Assembly (NCBI GenBank): GCA_012519115.1
Contig: JAAYQW010000101.1
Coordinates: 1-33,841, forward strand
DNA: 33,841 bases
Origin: Spirochaetales bacterium
GTDB taxonomy: Bacteria > Spirochaetota > Spirochaetia > Sphaerochaetales > Sphaerochaetaceae
Direction: 5' to 3'
Shown here: positions 15,806 through 25,234 of the stretch, in pieces
How positions within the stretch are numbered: position 1 is the first letter of the stretch
How the letters are laid out: each line of letters starts with the position of its first letter
Program-made: the position numbers and the translations under genes
Notes under the pieces: generated by a model
The model's database searches: none
Told to the model about the DNA's origin: nothing
What the model saw: the letters and a program-made list of their open reading frames with translations, nothing else

Positions 15806-18800
15806 ATGCAGACGCCGATTACCAACTCCGTCCAATCATATATCAAATCCAGCTCAGCCTACAAGGCGTACCATGGTCCCGATACCCGGTTGCTGGTTGA
15901 AGGGATCGAAGGGTATCCGCTTGCGATGTTTTTGAAACAAATCGCCCGGATCGGCAGTCAACGGCTCTGGATCGTTGCCCCCACCGAAGAAGTCGCCCGT
16001 ACGCTGCTGTTGGATCTGGGTCTGGCGTTGGACCCCAAAAGCGGACACTTGCTCAAACGGACGGAGCAGGATATGAAGATCCGTTATCTGCCTTCAACGG
16101 GCCGTACCCTGTACGCGGAAAAAGAGGTCGACAACGTCGAGTATGAGCAGGCGAATCGGCTCAGTGAAATTCTCTCGTTGAAGCATGGAATGATCATCAC
16201 CTCGCTGAGAACGTTCGTATCTCCTTTGATAACCCCCGCGTCGCTCAAGCGCTCGGAGCTCGAACTGAAGCGGGGAGGAGTGTTCGATCCGGTCGCGATC
16301 GCCGGCCGGCTTGCCGAAGGTTCCTACCTCCAAGTACCTTCCACGACGGCGATGGGGCAGTTTTCCGTTCGGGGCGAAGTGATGGACATCTTTCCCTTTG
16401 AAGGTGCGACACCCTATCGGATCTACGCCGATTGGGACAAGATTGACCGAATCTCCGCCTTCGATCCGATCACCCAGGAAACGATCGAAACGGTGGGAAG
16501 CGTCTCGATCAACATTCTCCATGAGGACGGAATCATCGAGTACTCTTCGATCAAGGAGTACATTCAAAGCCGGGATGCCCTTGCCTTCATCGGTGATGAA
16601 CGCCTGCTCACTTCATACAAGAGTTTGCAGAGCGAGGCGAAAAGTCTCTACCGCACTGTGTTTCAAATCAACCGGGAAGCTGTCAAACCGAATGAGCTTC
16701 TGCTGGATTACCCCGCCTTCGTGGAAGAGAATCCCGCAGTGGTCATCTGCGACATAAGTCGACGAGCCAGCGGCAACCATCGCTTCGACTTTGAGGGGCC
16801 AAGATCGTACTTCGGTAATTTCACCCTCCTCAAAGACGATTTGAAAGCGCTTTTGAAGGAAGGGTGGAAGCCTACCATTTTCGCCTCTAACACCCTCCAG
16901 CGGCAGCGCCTGGAGCAGATGCTTTCCTCCATCGAAGGTCTGGCCTTTGAAGAACGGGAACTTTCCGGCGGCTTCGGGATTCCCTCGCTCCAAGTGCTGG
17001 CGATCTGCGAACATGAAATCTTTGGCCGAAGACGTGAAGTGGTCAAGACGCTTCGGCATACCAGAACAACGCCTCTGGATTCCTTTGTCGATCTGAACGA
17101 AGGGGACTACGTGGTGCATATAAACTACGGGATTGGGCGTTTTGAGAAGATCGATCGGGTTTCTTCCTTCGATCGCGAGCGGGATTTCATCAAGATCGTG
17201 TATGCGGATAAAGAGAATCTGTATGTTCCGATCGAGCAGGCGAATTTGATTCAGCGTTATATCGGAAGTGACGGTTCTCCCCCTCGGCTGGATAAGCTCG
17301 CCGGCATGGGCTGGGAGATGAAAAAAGCCAAAGCTCGAAAGAACGCCGAAGATCTGGCGAAACATCTCATCGGCCTCTATGCGAAGCGAATGAACTCGAC
17401 CGGCTATGCGTTCAGCGAAGACACCGACTGGCAGCTCCAATTCGAAGCTTCCTTCGCGTTTAATGAAACAGCGGATCAGCTCCAGTGCATCGAAGAGATC
17501 AAGGAGGATATGGAGAAACCGATCGTCATGGACCGCCTTGTCTGCGGGGATGTCGGCTATGGAAAAACGGAGATCGCCTTTCGCGCCGCGTTCAAAGCGG
17601 TGATGGATGGCAAGCAGGTCGCCTTTCTGGCTCCGACGACGATCCTAGCGGAGCAGCATTATCGGACCTTCATGAAGCGGGTGGGCGAGTTTCCCGTCAA
17701 AAGCGCCCTTCTGTCGCGAATCGTTCCGGCGAAACGCCAAAAGCAGGTCCTTGTCGAGGTCGCCGAGGGAAAGGTGGACGTTCTCTTCGGAACACATCGG
17801 ATCCTGCAGAAAGATCTTCTCTATCACAACCTCGGCTTATTGATCATCGATGAAGAGCAGCGGTTCGGAGTAAAGGACAAAGAGCGGATTAAAACGCTTC
17901 GAACCAATATCGACTCGCTTTCTCTTTCAGCCACCCCGATTCCCCGAACCCTCTATATGTCGCTCTTGAAGATCCGGGACATGTCGCTGCTTGCGACCCC
18001 TCCGATGGAGCGCAGGGCTGTTGAAACGTTCATCGATGCGTATGATGAGTATCTGGTCGCCAAAGCGGTCAGGCGGGAGCTTGAGCGGGACGGGCAGGTA
18101 TTTTACCTGCACAACCGGGTCGAATCCCTTCCGCGAGTCGCCGATCGGTTGCGGGAACTCGTTCCCGAAGCGGTCATCGATATAGCGCACGGTCAGATGG
18201 AAGCCACCGCGTTGGAGGATCAGATGCGCAGGTTCATCCACCAAGGAATCCAGGTGCTTGTTTCCACCACGATCATCGAAAACGGAATCGACATCCCCAA
18301 CGTCAACACGATCATCATCGACCGGGCGGATAGATATGGGCTTGCTCAACTCTATCAGCTCCGCGGTCGGGTAGGGCGGAGCAATCGGCAAGGATATGCA
18401 TATCTCTTCTATCCTCCGGAAAGCTCGTTGAATGAACTGGCGGTGAAACGGCTGAGAATTATCAGTGAACTGACCGAGCTGGGCAGCGGATTCAAGATCG
18501 CCATGAAAGACATGGAGATGCGGGGAACGGGGAATCTGCTCGGACGCGAACAAAGCGGGCAGGTGGCTTCGGTCGGGTTGGATATGTATATCAGGATTCT
18601 TGATGAAGCGATTCGAACTCTTCAGAATGAAGGGGAGAAAGAAGAGGACCGCCAAGTTCTCCTTGAACTCGATTACACCGGCTTCATCCCCGATTCCTAC
18701 ATCAAGACTCCGAGCGTTAAGTTCGAAGTCTATCGAAAGATCTCCTCCATTCAAAATGATGAACAGCTCGATGCCCTGAGAACCGAATTGGCCGATCGGT

Positions 18801-19090
18801 ATGGGCAGGTGCCTGAAGAAGTGGAGAATCTCCTGTATATCGCCCGGATCAAGATCCTCTGCCGCAAGCTTTCAATCACCACGTTAAGCGACCGTAAAGG
18901 AATCGTCCGGATCGAATTCGGAAAGGTGGCGGATCTGAACATCGGCAAAGTGATGAACCTGATAGCCCTTTCCAATAAAAAAGTGCGGCTTGATCGAAAT
19001 GTGATGAATATCATGTATATCGAGGTGGAAGCGGTGAGCCTGAAGGATAAAGCGCTCTTTCTGATGGAACATCTGGAGCGGCTTTTATAG
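15806..19090 (+). CDS. mfd: Transcription-repair coupling factor
   Basis: Mfd is a DNA translocase that removes stalled RNA polymerase and recruits UvrA. The 1094-residue protein has a UvrB-like N-terminal half (about 10-400), an RNA-polymerase-interacting CarD-like domain ([17 protein letters not shown], about 430), a RecG-like motor (Walker [10 protein letters not shown] about 580; [33 protein letters not shown]) and the C-terminal D7 domain. [17 protein letters not shown] is the TRG motif. Length is near normal. Only 44 bases separate the ATG from the divergent phosphatase gene; a weak promoter (TTGCAC at 15766, TACGGT at 15789) would start transcription about 5 bases before the ATG. trmB follows after 10 bases. 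Confidence 0.97.
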   Translation: MQTPITNSVQSYIKSSSAYKAYHGPDTRLLVEGIEGYPLAMFLKQIARIGSQRLWIVAPTEEVARTLLLDLGLALDPKSGHLLKRTEQDMKIRYLPSTGRTLYAEKEVDNVEYEQANRLSEILSLKHGMIITSLRTFVSPLITPASLKRSELELKRGGVFDPVAIAGRLAEGSYLQVPSTTAMGQFSVRGEVMDIFPFEGATPYRIYADWDKIDRISAFDPITQETIETVGSVSINILHEDGIIEYSSIKEYIQSRDALAFIGDERLLTSYKSLQSEAKSLYRTVFQINREAVKPNELLLDYPAFVEENPAVVICDISRRASGNHRFDFEGPRSYFGNFTLLKDDLKALLKEGWKPTIFASNTLQRQRLEQMLSSIEGLAFEERELSGGFGIPSLQVLAICEHEIFGRRREVVKTLRHTRTTPLDSFVDLNEGDYVVHINYGIGRFEKIDRVSSFDRERDFIKIVYADKENLYVPIEQANLIQRYIGSDGSPPRLDKLAGMGWEMKKAKARKNAEDLAKHLIGLYAKRMNSTGYAFSEDTDWQLQFEASFAFNETADQLQCIEEIKEDMEKPIVMDRLVCGDVGYGKTEIAFRAAFKAVMDGKQVAFLAPTTILAEQHYRTFMKRVGEFPVKSALLSRIVPAKRQKQVLVEVAEGKVDVLFGTHRILQKDLLYHNLGLLIIDEEQRFGVKDKERIKTLRTNIDSLSLSATPIPRTLYMSLLKIRDMSLLATPPMERRAVETFIDAYDEYLVAKAVRRELERDGQVFYLHNRVESLPRVADRLRELVPEAVIDIAHGQMEATALEDQMRRFIHQGIQVLVSTTIIENGIDIPNVNTIIIDRADRYGLAQLYQLRGRVGRSNRQGYAYLFYPPESSLNELAVKRLRIISELTELGSGFKIAMKDMEMRGTGNLLGREQSGQVASVGLDMYIRILDEAIRTLQNEGEKEEDRQVLLELDYTGFIPDSYIKTPSVKFEVYRKISSIQNDEQLDALRTELADRYGQVPEEVENLLYIARIKILCRKLSITTLSDRKGIVRIEFGKVADLNIGKVMNLIALSNKKVRLDRNVMNIMYIEVEAVSLKDKALFLMEHLERLL

Positions 19091-19100
19091 AGGTACTCTG

Positions 19101-19829
19101 ATGAATGAAACAATCTTCAAAGATTTTCCCGAGCTAAGGGTGGTCGATACCCGGAAAATCGGAAGCGATCGGACAATAAAAAGCTATGTGCTGAGAACCG
19201 CCAGCCTGAAAGAGCGGGAGGCGAGGGCGATCGAAACCTATTGGCCTCGCTACGGTCTTTCCTTCAAAGATGAGATTCTCGATTTTTCCACGCTCTTCGG
19301 AAACGACAAGCCGGTGGTGATCGAGATCGGGTTCGGCATGGGTGCCGCGACAGCTCATATCGCCAAGACCCGAAACGAATACAATTATATCGGTCTGGAA
19401 GTATTCCTTTCGGGAGTCGCGAAGCTTCTCAACGCCGTCGGAAAAGAAGGGTTGGATAACATCAGGATGATGCGCTTTGATGCAGTCGAGGTGCTCAAGC
19501 ACATGATTGCCGACTCTTCAATCGCCGGGTTTCATATCTTCTTCCCCGATCCTTGGCCGAAAAAGCGCCACTTCAAGCGCCGTCTCATTCAAAAGCCGTT
19601 CGCCGAGCTGTTGGCTCGGAAGCTCATCAAAGGCGGGTATATCTACTGCGTCACCGATTGGCAGGAGTACGCCGATCAGATGCTTGAGGTGTTTGATTCC
19701 ATTCCCGGCCTCAAGAATCCCCACGGCGGATTCGCCGATCCGATTCCTTGGCGCTTGGAGACCTCTTTCGAGAAGAAAGGTATCGAAAAAGAGCATCCGA
19801 TCAATGAAGTGTGGGTTGAGAAAGTATAA
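19101..19829 (+). CDS. trmB: tRNA (guanine-N7-)-methyltransferase
   Basis: Makes m7G46 in tRNA from S-adenosylmethionine. The 242-residue protein shows the SAM site VIEIGFGMGAATAHIA, GLEVFLSGVAKLL, the signature FFPDPWPKKRHFKRRLI, and TDWQEYADQML. An N-terminal extension of about 50 residues precedes the catalytic core. GAGGTAC lies 5 bases before the ATG. It is co-transcribed with mfd, whose stop is 10 bases upstream. Confidence 0.96.
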   Translation: MNETIFKDFPELRVVDTRKIGSDRTIKSYVLRTASLKEREARAIETYWPRYGLSFKDEILDFSTLFGNDKPVVIEIGFGMGAATAHIAKTRNEYNYIGLEVFLSGVAKLLNAVGKEGLDNIRMMRFDAVEVLKHMIADSSIAGFHIFFPDPWPKKRHFKRRLIQKPFAELLARKLIKGGYIYCVTDWQEYADQMLEVFDSIPGLKNPHGGFADPIPWRLETSFEKKGIEKEHPINEVWVEKV

Positions 19830-19834
19830 GAAAT

Positions 19835-19854
19835 GGGAGGGGCGAACCCCTCCC
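19835..19854. terminator. Perfect 8-bp GC hairpin after trmB
   Basis: GGGAGGGG and CCCCTCCC pair perfectly around CGAA (UUCG on the other strand), five bases after the trmB stop. There is no U-run on the plus strand; the minus-strand side is followed by ATTTCTTATAC. It is a likely but non-classical end signal for the convergent trmB and EF-G-like genes. Confidence 0.55.
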
Positions 19855-19878
19855 AAGTGCTACAAATTGACTCTCATG

Positions 19879-19907
19879 CAATCAGAAATGTAGTGAGCTT
19901 CTGATTG
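19879..19907. terminator. 9-bp hairpin after the EF-G-like gene
   Basis: CAATCAGAA (19879-19887) pairs with TTCTGATTG (19899-19907) around an 11-base loop. It lies 18 bases beyond the stop of the EF-G-like gene. No T-run follows, so it may protect the mRNA end rather than terminate transcription. Confidence 0.4.
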
Positions 19908-19924
19908 TCCCTGATACTCGATCC

Positions 19925-22003
19925 TTATGCCTCTTCCTGGGACTCCTTGTAGGCACGGATCACATCGTCTGCCAACTTGCCGGAAAGCGGCTCATAGTGG
20001 TCAAACTCCATTTCAAAACTTCCGGTCCCGCTGGTCATGGACTTCAGGTCGATCGCATAGTTGAGCAGTTCGCTCTGCGGCACCAAAGCCTTTACAAGAA
20101 TCAGGTGACCGATGTCTTCCTGTCCGAGAACTCGACCGCGTTTGCCGGAGAGGTCGGAGAGGATATCTCCAAGATACTCCTCGTCGATGAAGACCGACAA
20201 GGAAACGATCGGCTCAAGCAGGGTTGGTCCCGCTTTTTCCAAAGCCAGCTTCATCGCGCCTTTGGCAGCGAGCTTGAACGCCATTTCACTCGAGTCGACG
20301 GGGTGTTCCTTGCCGTCGTGGAGGGTGATCCCGATATCCATCATCGGATAACCGGCAAGGAATCCTTCCTCCATCTGCTCGTGAAGGCCTTTTTCGATTC
20401 CGGGAATATATCCCTTGGATACGGCGCCGCCTTTGATGACGTTCTCGAAGGAGTAGTATTCGCCACGCTCAAGCGGTTTGATATCGATGAGGACGCGGGC
20501 GTACTGACCGTGGCCGCCGCTTTGCTTTTTGTGGGTGTATTCACAAATCGGACTCGTCTTGCTGATCGTTTCCCGATAGGCGACTCGGGGCAGCTTCGTG
20601 TTGATCGTGACCTTTTGGCGATCGCGCACTCGATCGAGGATCATGTTCAAGTGCAGCTCGCCCTGGCCGGCAACGACGTTTTCTTTCGTCTCTTCGTTGA
20701 ATCCGATCGTGAACGTCAGGTCTTCCTCAGCGATCTTGTTCAATGCTTCATTCATCTTCACTTCAGCTTTCTTGTCATCCGAAGAGATCGCAAGTGAGTA
20801 GATCGGTTGCGGGAAGGCGATCGGCTTGAAGATGAGCGAACCATCTCCGCCCTCCACCAACGAGGTGTTGGTTGCGGTGATGCCGCTCTTTGCGATTACT
20901 CCGATATCTCCGGCGACCAGAGAACCGACTTCATTCAGCTTCTTTCCGACCATGCGATACACCTTGCCCGGACGTTCGCGTTTGCCGGTCTCCGGATTGG
21001 TAAGATCGGTATCACCTTTGATCGTTCCCCGAAGCACCTTGATGAAGGAGAGCTTTCCGCTGAACTGGTCGATCGTGGTCTTGAAGACGAGAGCGGAAGC
21101 CGGCCCCTCTTCGGCGATGACGAATTCATGGGTGTTTCCTTCGCTATCGATGCTCCAGTCGATCGCACCTACCGGGTCGGGGAAGTTGTTCTGGATGAAG
21201 TTCATCAGCGGAATGATGCCAGAACCGAGGCCGGTAGCACCGGCGAAGATGGGGACCAGCCGGTTTCCCCTCAACCCGAGCTGCAAGCCCTGCCGAATCT
21301 CGTCCGGCTCGAGGGTTCCCGCTTCAAAATACTTTTCGATCAATTCATCGGAACCTTCAGCGGCGGATTCAATCAGCTCGGTGCGATACTCTTCAACCAA
21401 GTCTTCCAATTCGGAAGGGATATCGCCGCTTTTTTCTTTCCCGTTCGCCTGGAAATAGTAGACTTTATTTTCAATGAGGTTCACGACCCCTTTGTATTCA
21501 CTGCTGGCTCCGACCGGAATTACCACCGGAACGAAGGTGACGTTGAAGGACTCCTTCAAGTCATCAAGAACTTTATGGAAGTCGGCATGGTCCCGATCCA
21601 TTTTGTTGATGAATACTGCCCGCGGCTTGTTTCGATCATCCAAATTGCGCCAAAGCTTGATCGTCTCGATCTGCGGACCGACACGGCCGTCGACGACCAT
21701 GATCGCTGATTCGGTGGATCGGAATCCACAGATTGTTTCGCCGATGAAACCGGCTGTTCCCGGGGTGTCGATGATGTTGAACGTCTTGTCCCCGCAGGTC
21801 ATTGACTGGAGCGTTGCATAGATGGAAATCTTGTTGGCGATCTCCGCTTCGGCGTAGTCGCTGGTGGTCTTTCCACTTTCAACCGTTTCTGCCCGGGAAA
21901 TAACCCCAGCATAGGCAAGCATTTGCTCAACGAGGGTTGTTTTCCCGGTTTCGTTGTGGCCAATAATGGCAACGTTCCTCAAGTCTGTGCTTTTAACACT
22001 CAT
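19925..22003 (-). CDS. EF-G-like translational GTPase with altered switch II
   Basis: A 692-residue protein with the five-domain EF-G layout. P-loop GHNETGKT (15-22), NKMD (133-136), and domain IV with HKKQSGGHGQYARV and PVDSSEMAFKLAAKGA. The switch II motif reads DTPGTAGF instead of DTPGHVDF: the near-universal catalytic histidine (about position 83) is threonine. Switch I (TTSDYAEAEIANKIS) also departs from the usual RGITI. This resembles the EF-G2/FusA2 group rather than the main translocase. ATG at 22003 is set by GGAGG four to five bases upstream. It may bind the ribosome with slow or regulated GTP hydrolysis; that is inference. Confidence 0.85.
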   Translation of the reverse strand: MSVKSTDLRNVAIIGHNETGKTTLVEQMLAYAGVISRAETVESGKTTSDYAEAEIANKISIYATLQSMTCGDKTFNIIDTPGTAGFIGETICGFRSTESAIMVVDGRVGPQIETIKLWRNLDDRNKPRAVFINKMDRDHADFHKVLDDLKESFNVTFVPVVIPVGASSEYKGVVNLIENKVYYFQANGKEKSGDIPSELEDLVEEYRTELIESAAEGSDELIEKYFEAGTLEPDEIRQGLQLGLRGNRLVPIFAGATGLGSGIIPLMNFIQNNFPDPVGAIDWSIDSEGNTHEFVIAEEGPASALVFKTTIDQFSGKLSFIKVLRGTIKGDTDLTNPETGKRERPGKVYRMVGKKLNEVGSLVAGDIGVIAKSGITATNTSLVEGGDGSLIFKPIAFPQPIYSLAISSDDKKAEVKMNEALNKIAEEDLTFTIGFNEETKENVVAGQGELHLNMILDRVRDRQKVTINTKLPRVAYRETISKTSPICEYTHKKQSGGHGQYARVLIDIKPLERGEYYSFENVIKGGAVSKGYIPGIEKGLHEQMEEGFLAGYPMMDIGITLHDGKEHPVDSSEMAFKLAAKGAMKLALEKAGPTLLEPIVSLSVFIDEEYLGDILSDLSGKRGRVLGQEDIGHLILVKALVPQSELLNYAIDLKSMTSGTGSFEMEFDHYEPLSGKLADDVIRAYKESQEEA

Positions 22004-22049
22004 AGATCCTCCTTCGATCACCAATCGATAATCCAAAACGCATACCGGT

Positions 22050-22079
22050 ATGGTACGCTCCTTTGGTGGCACCTGTCAA
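22050..22079 (-). promoter_or_regulatory. Promoter for the EF-G-like gene
   Basis: On the minus strand TTGACA (22079-22074) and TACCAT (22055-22050) lie 18 bases apart, upstream of the GGAGG ribosome site. Confidence 0.55.
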
Positions 22080-22109
22080 AAGGTTTCTTTTGCTCTTGCA
22101 TAGAGTTGC

Positions 22110-22125
22110 GTGTAGTATCCTACAC
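22110..22125. promoter_or_regulatory. Dyad GTGTAG-TATC-CTACAC between divergent genes
   Basis: A perfect 6-bp inverted repeat with a 4-base centre lies between the EF-G-like promoter and a TATAAT (22152-22157) pointing at the EAL gene. It is a possible operator; no matching regulator is known. The rest of the 308-base gap holds the leader described in the next entry. Confidence 0.3.
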
Positions 22126-22207
22126 TACAAACAATTCGATGGTCCATACTATATAATAGAAATCGGATTGATGTAATAACCTCTTGGATTTCTTCTCTCT
22201 GACAATG

Positions 22208-22257
22208 TCCAACGATCTGATATTTTTATTGGAAAAAGTAGCGTTGGAGGAAACGCT
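22208..22257 (+). promoter_or_regulatory. Mutually exclusive hairpins in the EAL-gene leader
   Basis: TCCAACG (22208-22214) pairs with CGTTGGA (22242-22248). AGCGTT (22240-22245) also pairs with AACGCT (22252-22257), leaving GGAGGA in the loop. The two helices share bases and cannot both form. They lie in a leader of about 145 bases between TATAAT and the ATG. No known c-di-GMP aptamer motif was recognised. Confidence 0.4.
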
Positions 22258-22311
22258 GTGGTACATTTGCCGTAGGCGCCGTTTTCGCATGCTGAACGAT
22301 AAAGGGACTGG

Positions 22312-24732
22312 ATGATTGCAGTAATCAGTAATCAAGAACGTGATGCGCACATGATTCAAAGCGCGCTTGTTCCTCTCGAAGTTGTTCACCTTGACCGGGT
22401 TTCAGCTGGAATCGATCTGCTTGAAGAGGTAGGAGTTCCTACGCTGCTCATCGTCGATCTTGCGCTCGGAGAAGAAGCAAAAGACCTTATCACGCTGTTG
22501 GCGGGAAACAAATTTTATACACATATCAAGGTGATCGTTCTCTGCGATACCGAAGAGGAAGGCGCATCCTACTCTGAATGGATCGCCCGTCCGACCTCTC
22601 AAGAGAACATCGAACCCCTCCTGGGAATCTATCTGGCATTCCAACAATACTGTCTCGGCGATCGAACCGAGCATGATGGAATCTCCTACCGGGCGTTGTT
22701 CTCTCAACTTCCCCTAGGAATTGCGGTTTCCAGGCTCGTCAAGCGTGGAAATACGTCCAGTCACGTCATTCATCAAATCAATTCGAAGCTCGAAAATATG
22801 TTAGGACGAACGAAGCAGGAAATTATTCGGTTAGGGATCGAGGGATGCACAAACACGAAAGACTGGGAGCAGGAACGATTGCTCTTGAAACAGCTTGAGG
22901 AACAGACCGTCACCCATTACTCCTTCGACAAACGATGTCTTCATGGCGACGGGAAGGAGATATGGGTTCAAGCGTTGGTCTTCTCCCTTACATTCCCCGA
23001 AGATGATGATTTCCATTATATAAGCATCATTCGGGACATCACCGAAGAGAAGAACCTCGCTCTGAAAGCGAATGAGGCGGTGAGTCAGGTACTGCAGGGA
23101 AAACTGCAGGGGATGGGGTATCGATCCCACTTGGATGAGGAACTCACCGTCTTCTATCTTACCAACGGTTCATATGAGCTTACCGGGTATACCGCGGATG
23201 AGTTAACCGGTGGCTATGGATTCGATTATAACAAGATGATCGAGCCGAGTTCTTATCGGAAGGTGATAGATCGGCTTCATGAACAGATCAGGTATGGGAA
23301 ACATGCACGTCTCGAGTACGAGATCATTACCAAAGGCGGAGAACATAAATGGGTGTTTGAGCTCGGACGGATAACGGAAGACAATCCGCCGATTCTTGAA
23401 GGAATCATCCTGGATGTTTCTCACTACAAAGAACTGGAGCGAAGCCGGTTGTATGAGAGCGACCGTATTCCGCTGACCGGCTTGTTGAATCGCAGCGCTC
23501 TGAAGCGACAGATGGAAGAGGACAAAAAGAGCTCGGAGATTCAAGAAAGCGCTCTTATAAGCATCAACTTCACCCCCCTGTATGAGACGGTCACTCGACT
23601 TGATCATACCCATATAGAAAATCTCCTGATGGAGATCGGAGCAATCTTGGCCCAATTCAAGAGTGAATCCGTTGGGGTATATGGTCCGGTTGACTATAGC
23701 TTTGCAATCTATCTTTCTTCCTATCCGAGCCGGAGCTGGCTTGAGGCGCTTGGGACCCAGATCATCGGCCAGGTGAGCAATCTTCTCTTTTCCGAACACG
23801 TCGGATGGGGAGTCGGAATCATCGAAATTGACTGGAATGAAGATCCTGAGATCAATGAGCTTCTTCATCAGGCGATTCAGACAAGCGGCTTGGCATCCAA
23901 GACCCATTCCGGGCGTCCGTCAATCCGTTTTTATGACCGGATGATAAGCGAGCTGATTCACCGCGAGACGAGCATCTTGAGGGAGCTGTCTTCAATTGCC
24001 GCTTCAGTGGAAGATGATCGTTTGTACCTTGACTTCCAACCTGTGGTTTCTGTACAAACAAATACGATCGCCGGTTTTGAAGCGCTTGCTCGGCTTATGA
24101 GCGACGAGTTCGATCTGGTGGGTCCGGGTGAATTCATTCCCATCGCAGAGAAATACCATCTGATCGTTCCCATTGGATATCAGATCCTCACGAAAGCGCT
24201 TCGATTCCAAAAGCGTCTTGAGGAAAAAGGATGCGGCGACTGCTGGGTCTCGATAAATCTTTCTGCCCTTCAGCTTCTTGAGCCGGGGTTCGCCAATGTC
24301 GTGCAATCACTCATGACCAAAGAGGGCACGAACCCGGAAGCGGTCGTTTTTGAACACACGGAAACAAGCGCTTCCTCATCCGTGACAGTGGTCAATTCGA
24401 TTTTCAAGACCCTTCAAGACCTCGGATCGCGAATCGCTCTCGACGACTTCGGCGTCGGTTACTCCTCGGTGGCTCGGGAGAGTGAGTTGAATGTCGATTA
24501 TGTAAAAATTGATAAACTTTTTTCCGACCATGTCCTCACGCAGGAACCGGATCGGGCCGTTCTCGGAGATGTAATCAGGATGATTCACAAGATGGGGCAC
24601 ATTGCGATTGTTGAAGGAGTCGAGGCGGAGAGCCAGCTCGATTACTTGAAGCGGAACGGTTGCGTGCTCTACCAGGGGTTTCTCTATTCAAAACCGGTGA
24701 GCGAAGAAAAAGCCCTTGAAATGTGCACATAA
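22312..24732 (+). CDS. Cyclic-di-GMP phosphodiesterase: REC(degenerate)-PAS-PAS-GGDEF(degenerate)-EAL
   Basis: An 806-residue cytoplasmic signalling protein. Residues 1-110 resemble a receiver (IVDLALG, VIVLCD) but have Arg in place of the conserved Lys (IARPTS) and lack the acidic pair. Two PAS domains follow, about 125-245 (ending ISIIRDITEEK) and 255-380. Residues about 384-530 are a GGDEF fold (IPLTGLLNR) with the active-site motif replaced by GPVDYS, so no cyclase activity is expected. The EAL domain (about 550-805) keeps its catalytic residues: FEALAR, SINLSA, FEHTE, LDDFGVGYSS, KIDKLF and EGVEAE. It should therefore hydrolyse c-di-GMP under PAS control. AAAGGG lies five bases before the ATG. 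Confidence 0.9.
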   Translation: MIAVISNQERDAHMIQSALVPLEVVHLDRVSAGIDLLEEVGVPTLLIVDLALGEEAKDLITLLAGNKFYTHIKVIVLCDTEEEGASYSEWIARPTSQENIEPLLGIYLAFQQYCLGDRTEHDGISYRALFSQLPLGIAVSRLVKRGNTSSHVIHQINSKLENMLGRTKQEIIRLGIEGCTNTKDWEQERLLLKQLEEQTVTHYSFDKRCLHGDGKEIWVQALVFSLTFPEDDDFHYISIIRDITEEKNLALKANEAVSQVLQGKLQGMGYRSHLDEELTVFYLTNGSYELTGYTADELTGGYGFDYNKMIEPSSYRKVIDRLHEQIRYGKHARLEYEIITKGGEHKWVFELGRITEDNPPILEGIILDVSHYKELERSRLYESDRIPLTGLLNRSALKRQMEEDKKSSEIQESALISINFTPLYETVTRLDHTHIENLLMEIGAILAQFKSESVGVYGPVDYSFAIYLSSYPSRSWLEALGTQIIGQVSNLLFSEHVGWGVGIIEIDWNEDPEINELLHQAIQTSGLASKTHSGRPSIRFYDRMISELIHRETSILRELSSIAASVEDDRLYLDFQPVVSVQTNTIAGFEALARLMSDEFDLVGPGEFIPIAEKYHLIVPIGYQILTKALRFQKRLEEKGCGDCWVSINLSALQLLEPGFANVVQSLMTKEGTNPEAVVFEHTETSASSSVTVVNSIFKTLQDLGSRIALDDFGVGYSSVARESELNVDYVKIDKLFSDHVLTQEPDRAVLGDVIRMIHKMGHIAIVEGVEAESQLDYLKRNGCVLYQGFLYSKPVSEEKALEMCT

Positions 24733-24765
24733 AAAAGGCATCCGGAACCGGATATCCTTGTATTT
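24731..24765. terminator. Bidirectional terminator between the EAL and XRE genes
   Basis: ATCCGG-AA-CCGGAT with outer AAGG/CCTT forms a stem at 24735-24759. The plus strand continues TTGTATTT; on the minus strand six T residues follow, giving a textbook end for the XRE gene. Confidence 0.8.
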
Positions 24766-24776
24766 CTCATGCCCGG

Positions 24777-25100
24777 TTATCGGTTTTCATTCACTGTCTG
24801 GTCGATGACTTTTGCAATTTCTTGTTTAAGCCGGTATGCAAATTGATCTATCATGGTAACATCGCCGGTGAATTTATCCCCATCTTCGCAAAAGAACGTC
24901 CAACAAGGGATTTCAAGGGCTCGACCGATCTTTTCAATCGTAGAAAAGGAAGGAGCCTTCCTGGAAGTTTCAATCTCGGTAATGAATGAGGTGGAAACAC
25001 CGATTTTTCCAGCGAGTTTTGCTTGGGTCAACCCTAATTTTCGCCGCCGCTCCTTTAAGTTGCGGGCGAAAATTTCCTGCAATGTGTATGTTCGCGACAC
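24777..25100 (-). CDS. XRE-family helix-turn-helix regulator
   Basis: A 107-residue DNA-binding protein. Residues about 10-70 are a complete Cro/C1 helix-turn-helix (NLKERRRKLGLTQAKLAGKI, GVSTSFITEIETSRKAPSFS, IEKIGRALEI). The C-terminal 40 residues are helical and may dimerise. The start is set at GTG 25100 because AAGGAG lies six bases before it; the frame is open upstream to 25160. It is a single-gene unit between its own terminator and a palindromic site. The target genes are unknown; autoregulation is likely. Confidence 0.85.
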   Translation of the reverse strand: MSRTYTLQEIFARNLKERRRKLGLTQAKLAGKIGVSTSFITEIETSRKAPSFSTIEKIGRALEIPCWTFFCEDGDKFTGDVTMIDQFAYRLKQEIAKVIDQTVNENR

Positions 25101-25145
25101 GTTGTACTCCTTCTTCAGCTGTTGAAACATATAAAAACCATACCA

Positions 25146-25167
25146 TTGAATATCGACCAATATTCAA
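25146..25167. promoter_or_regulatory. Likely operator of the XRE gene
   Basis: TTGAATAT and ATATTCAA form a perfect 8-bp inverted repeat with a 6-base spacer, 45 bases before the XRE start. A further ATATTCA half-site occurs about 18 bases on, at 25178-25184. The spacing and symmetry fit a dimeric repressor. Confidence 0.55.
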
Positions 25168-25234
25168 CCCACTACCGTATATTCATACATGAAAAGCCCG
25201 AATTCGCAAGGGTCAAATCGGTTTTATCGGAACA

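Noticed and set aside
22164-22311. c-di-GMP (GEMM) riboswitch
   Set aside because: The conserved GEMM core sequences are not found, although the leader has alternative hairpins.
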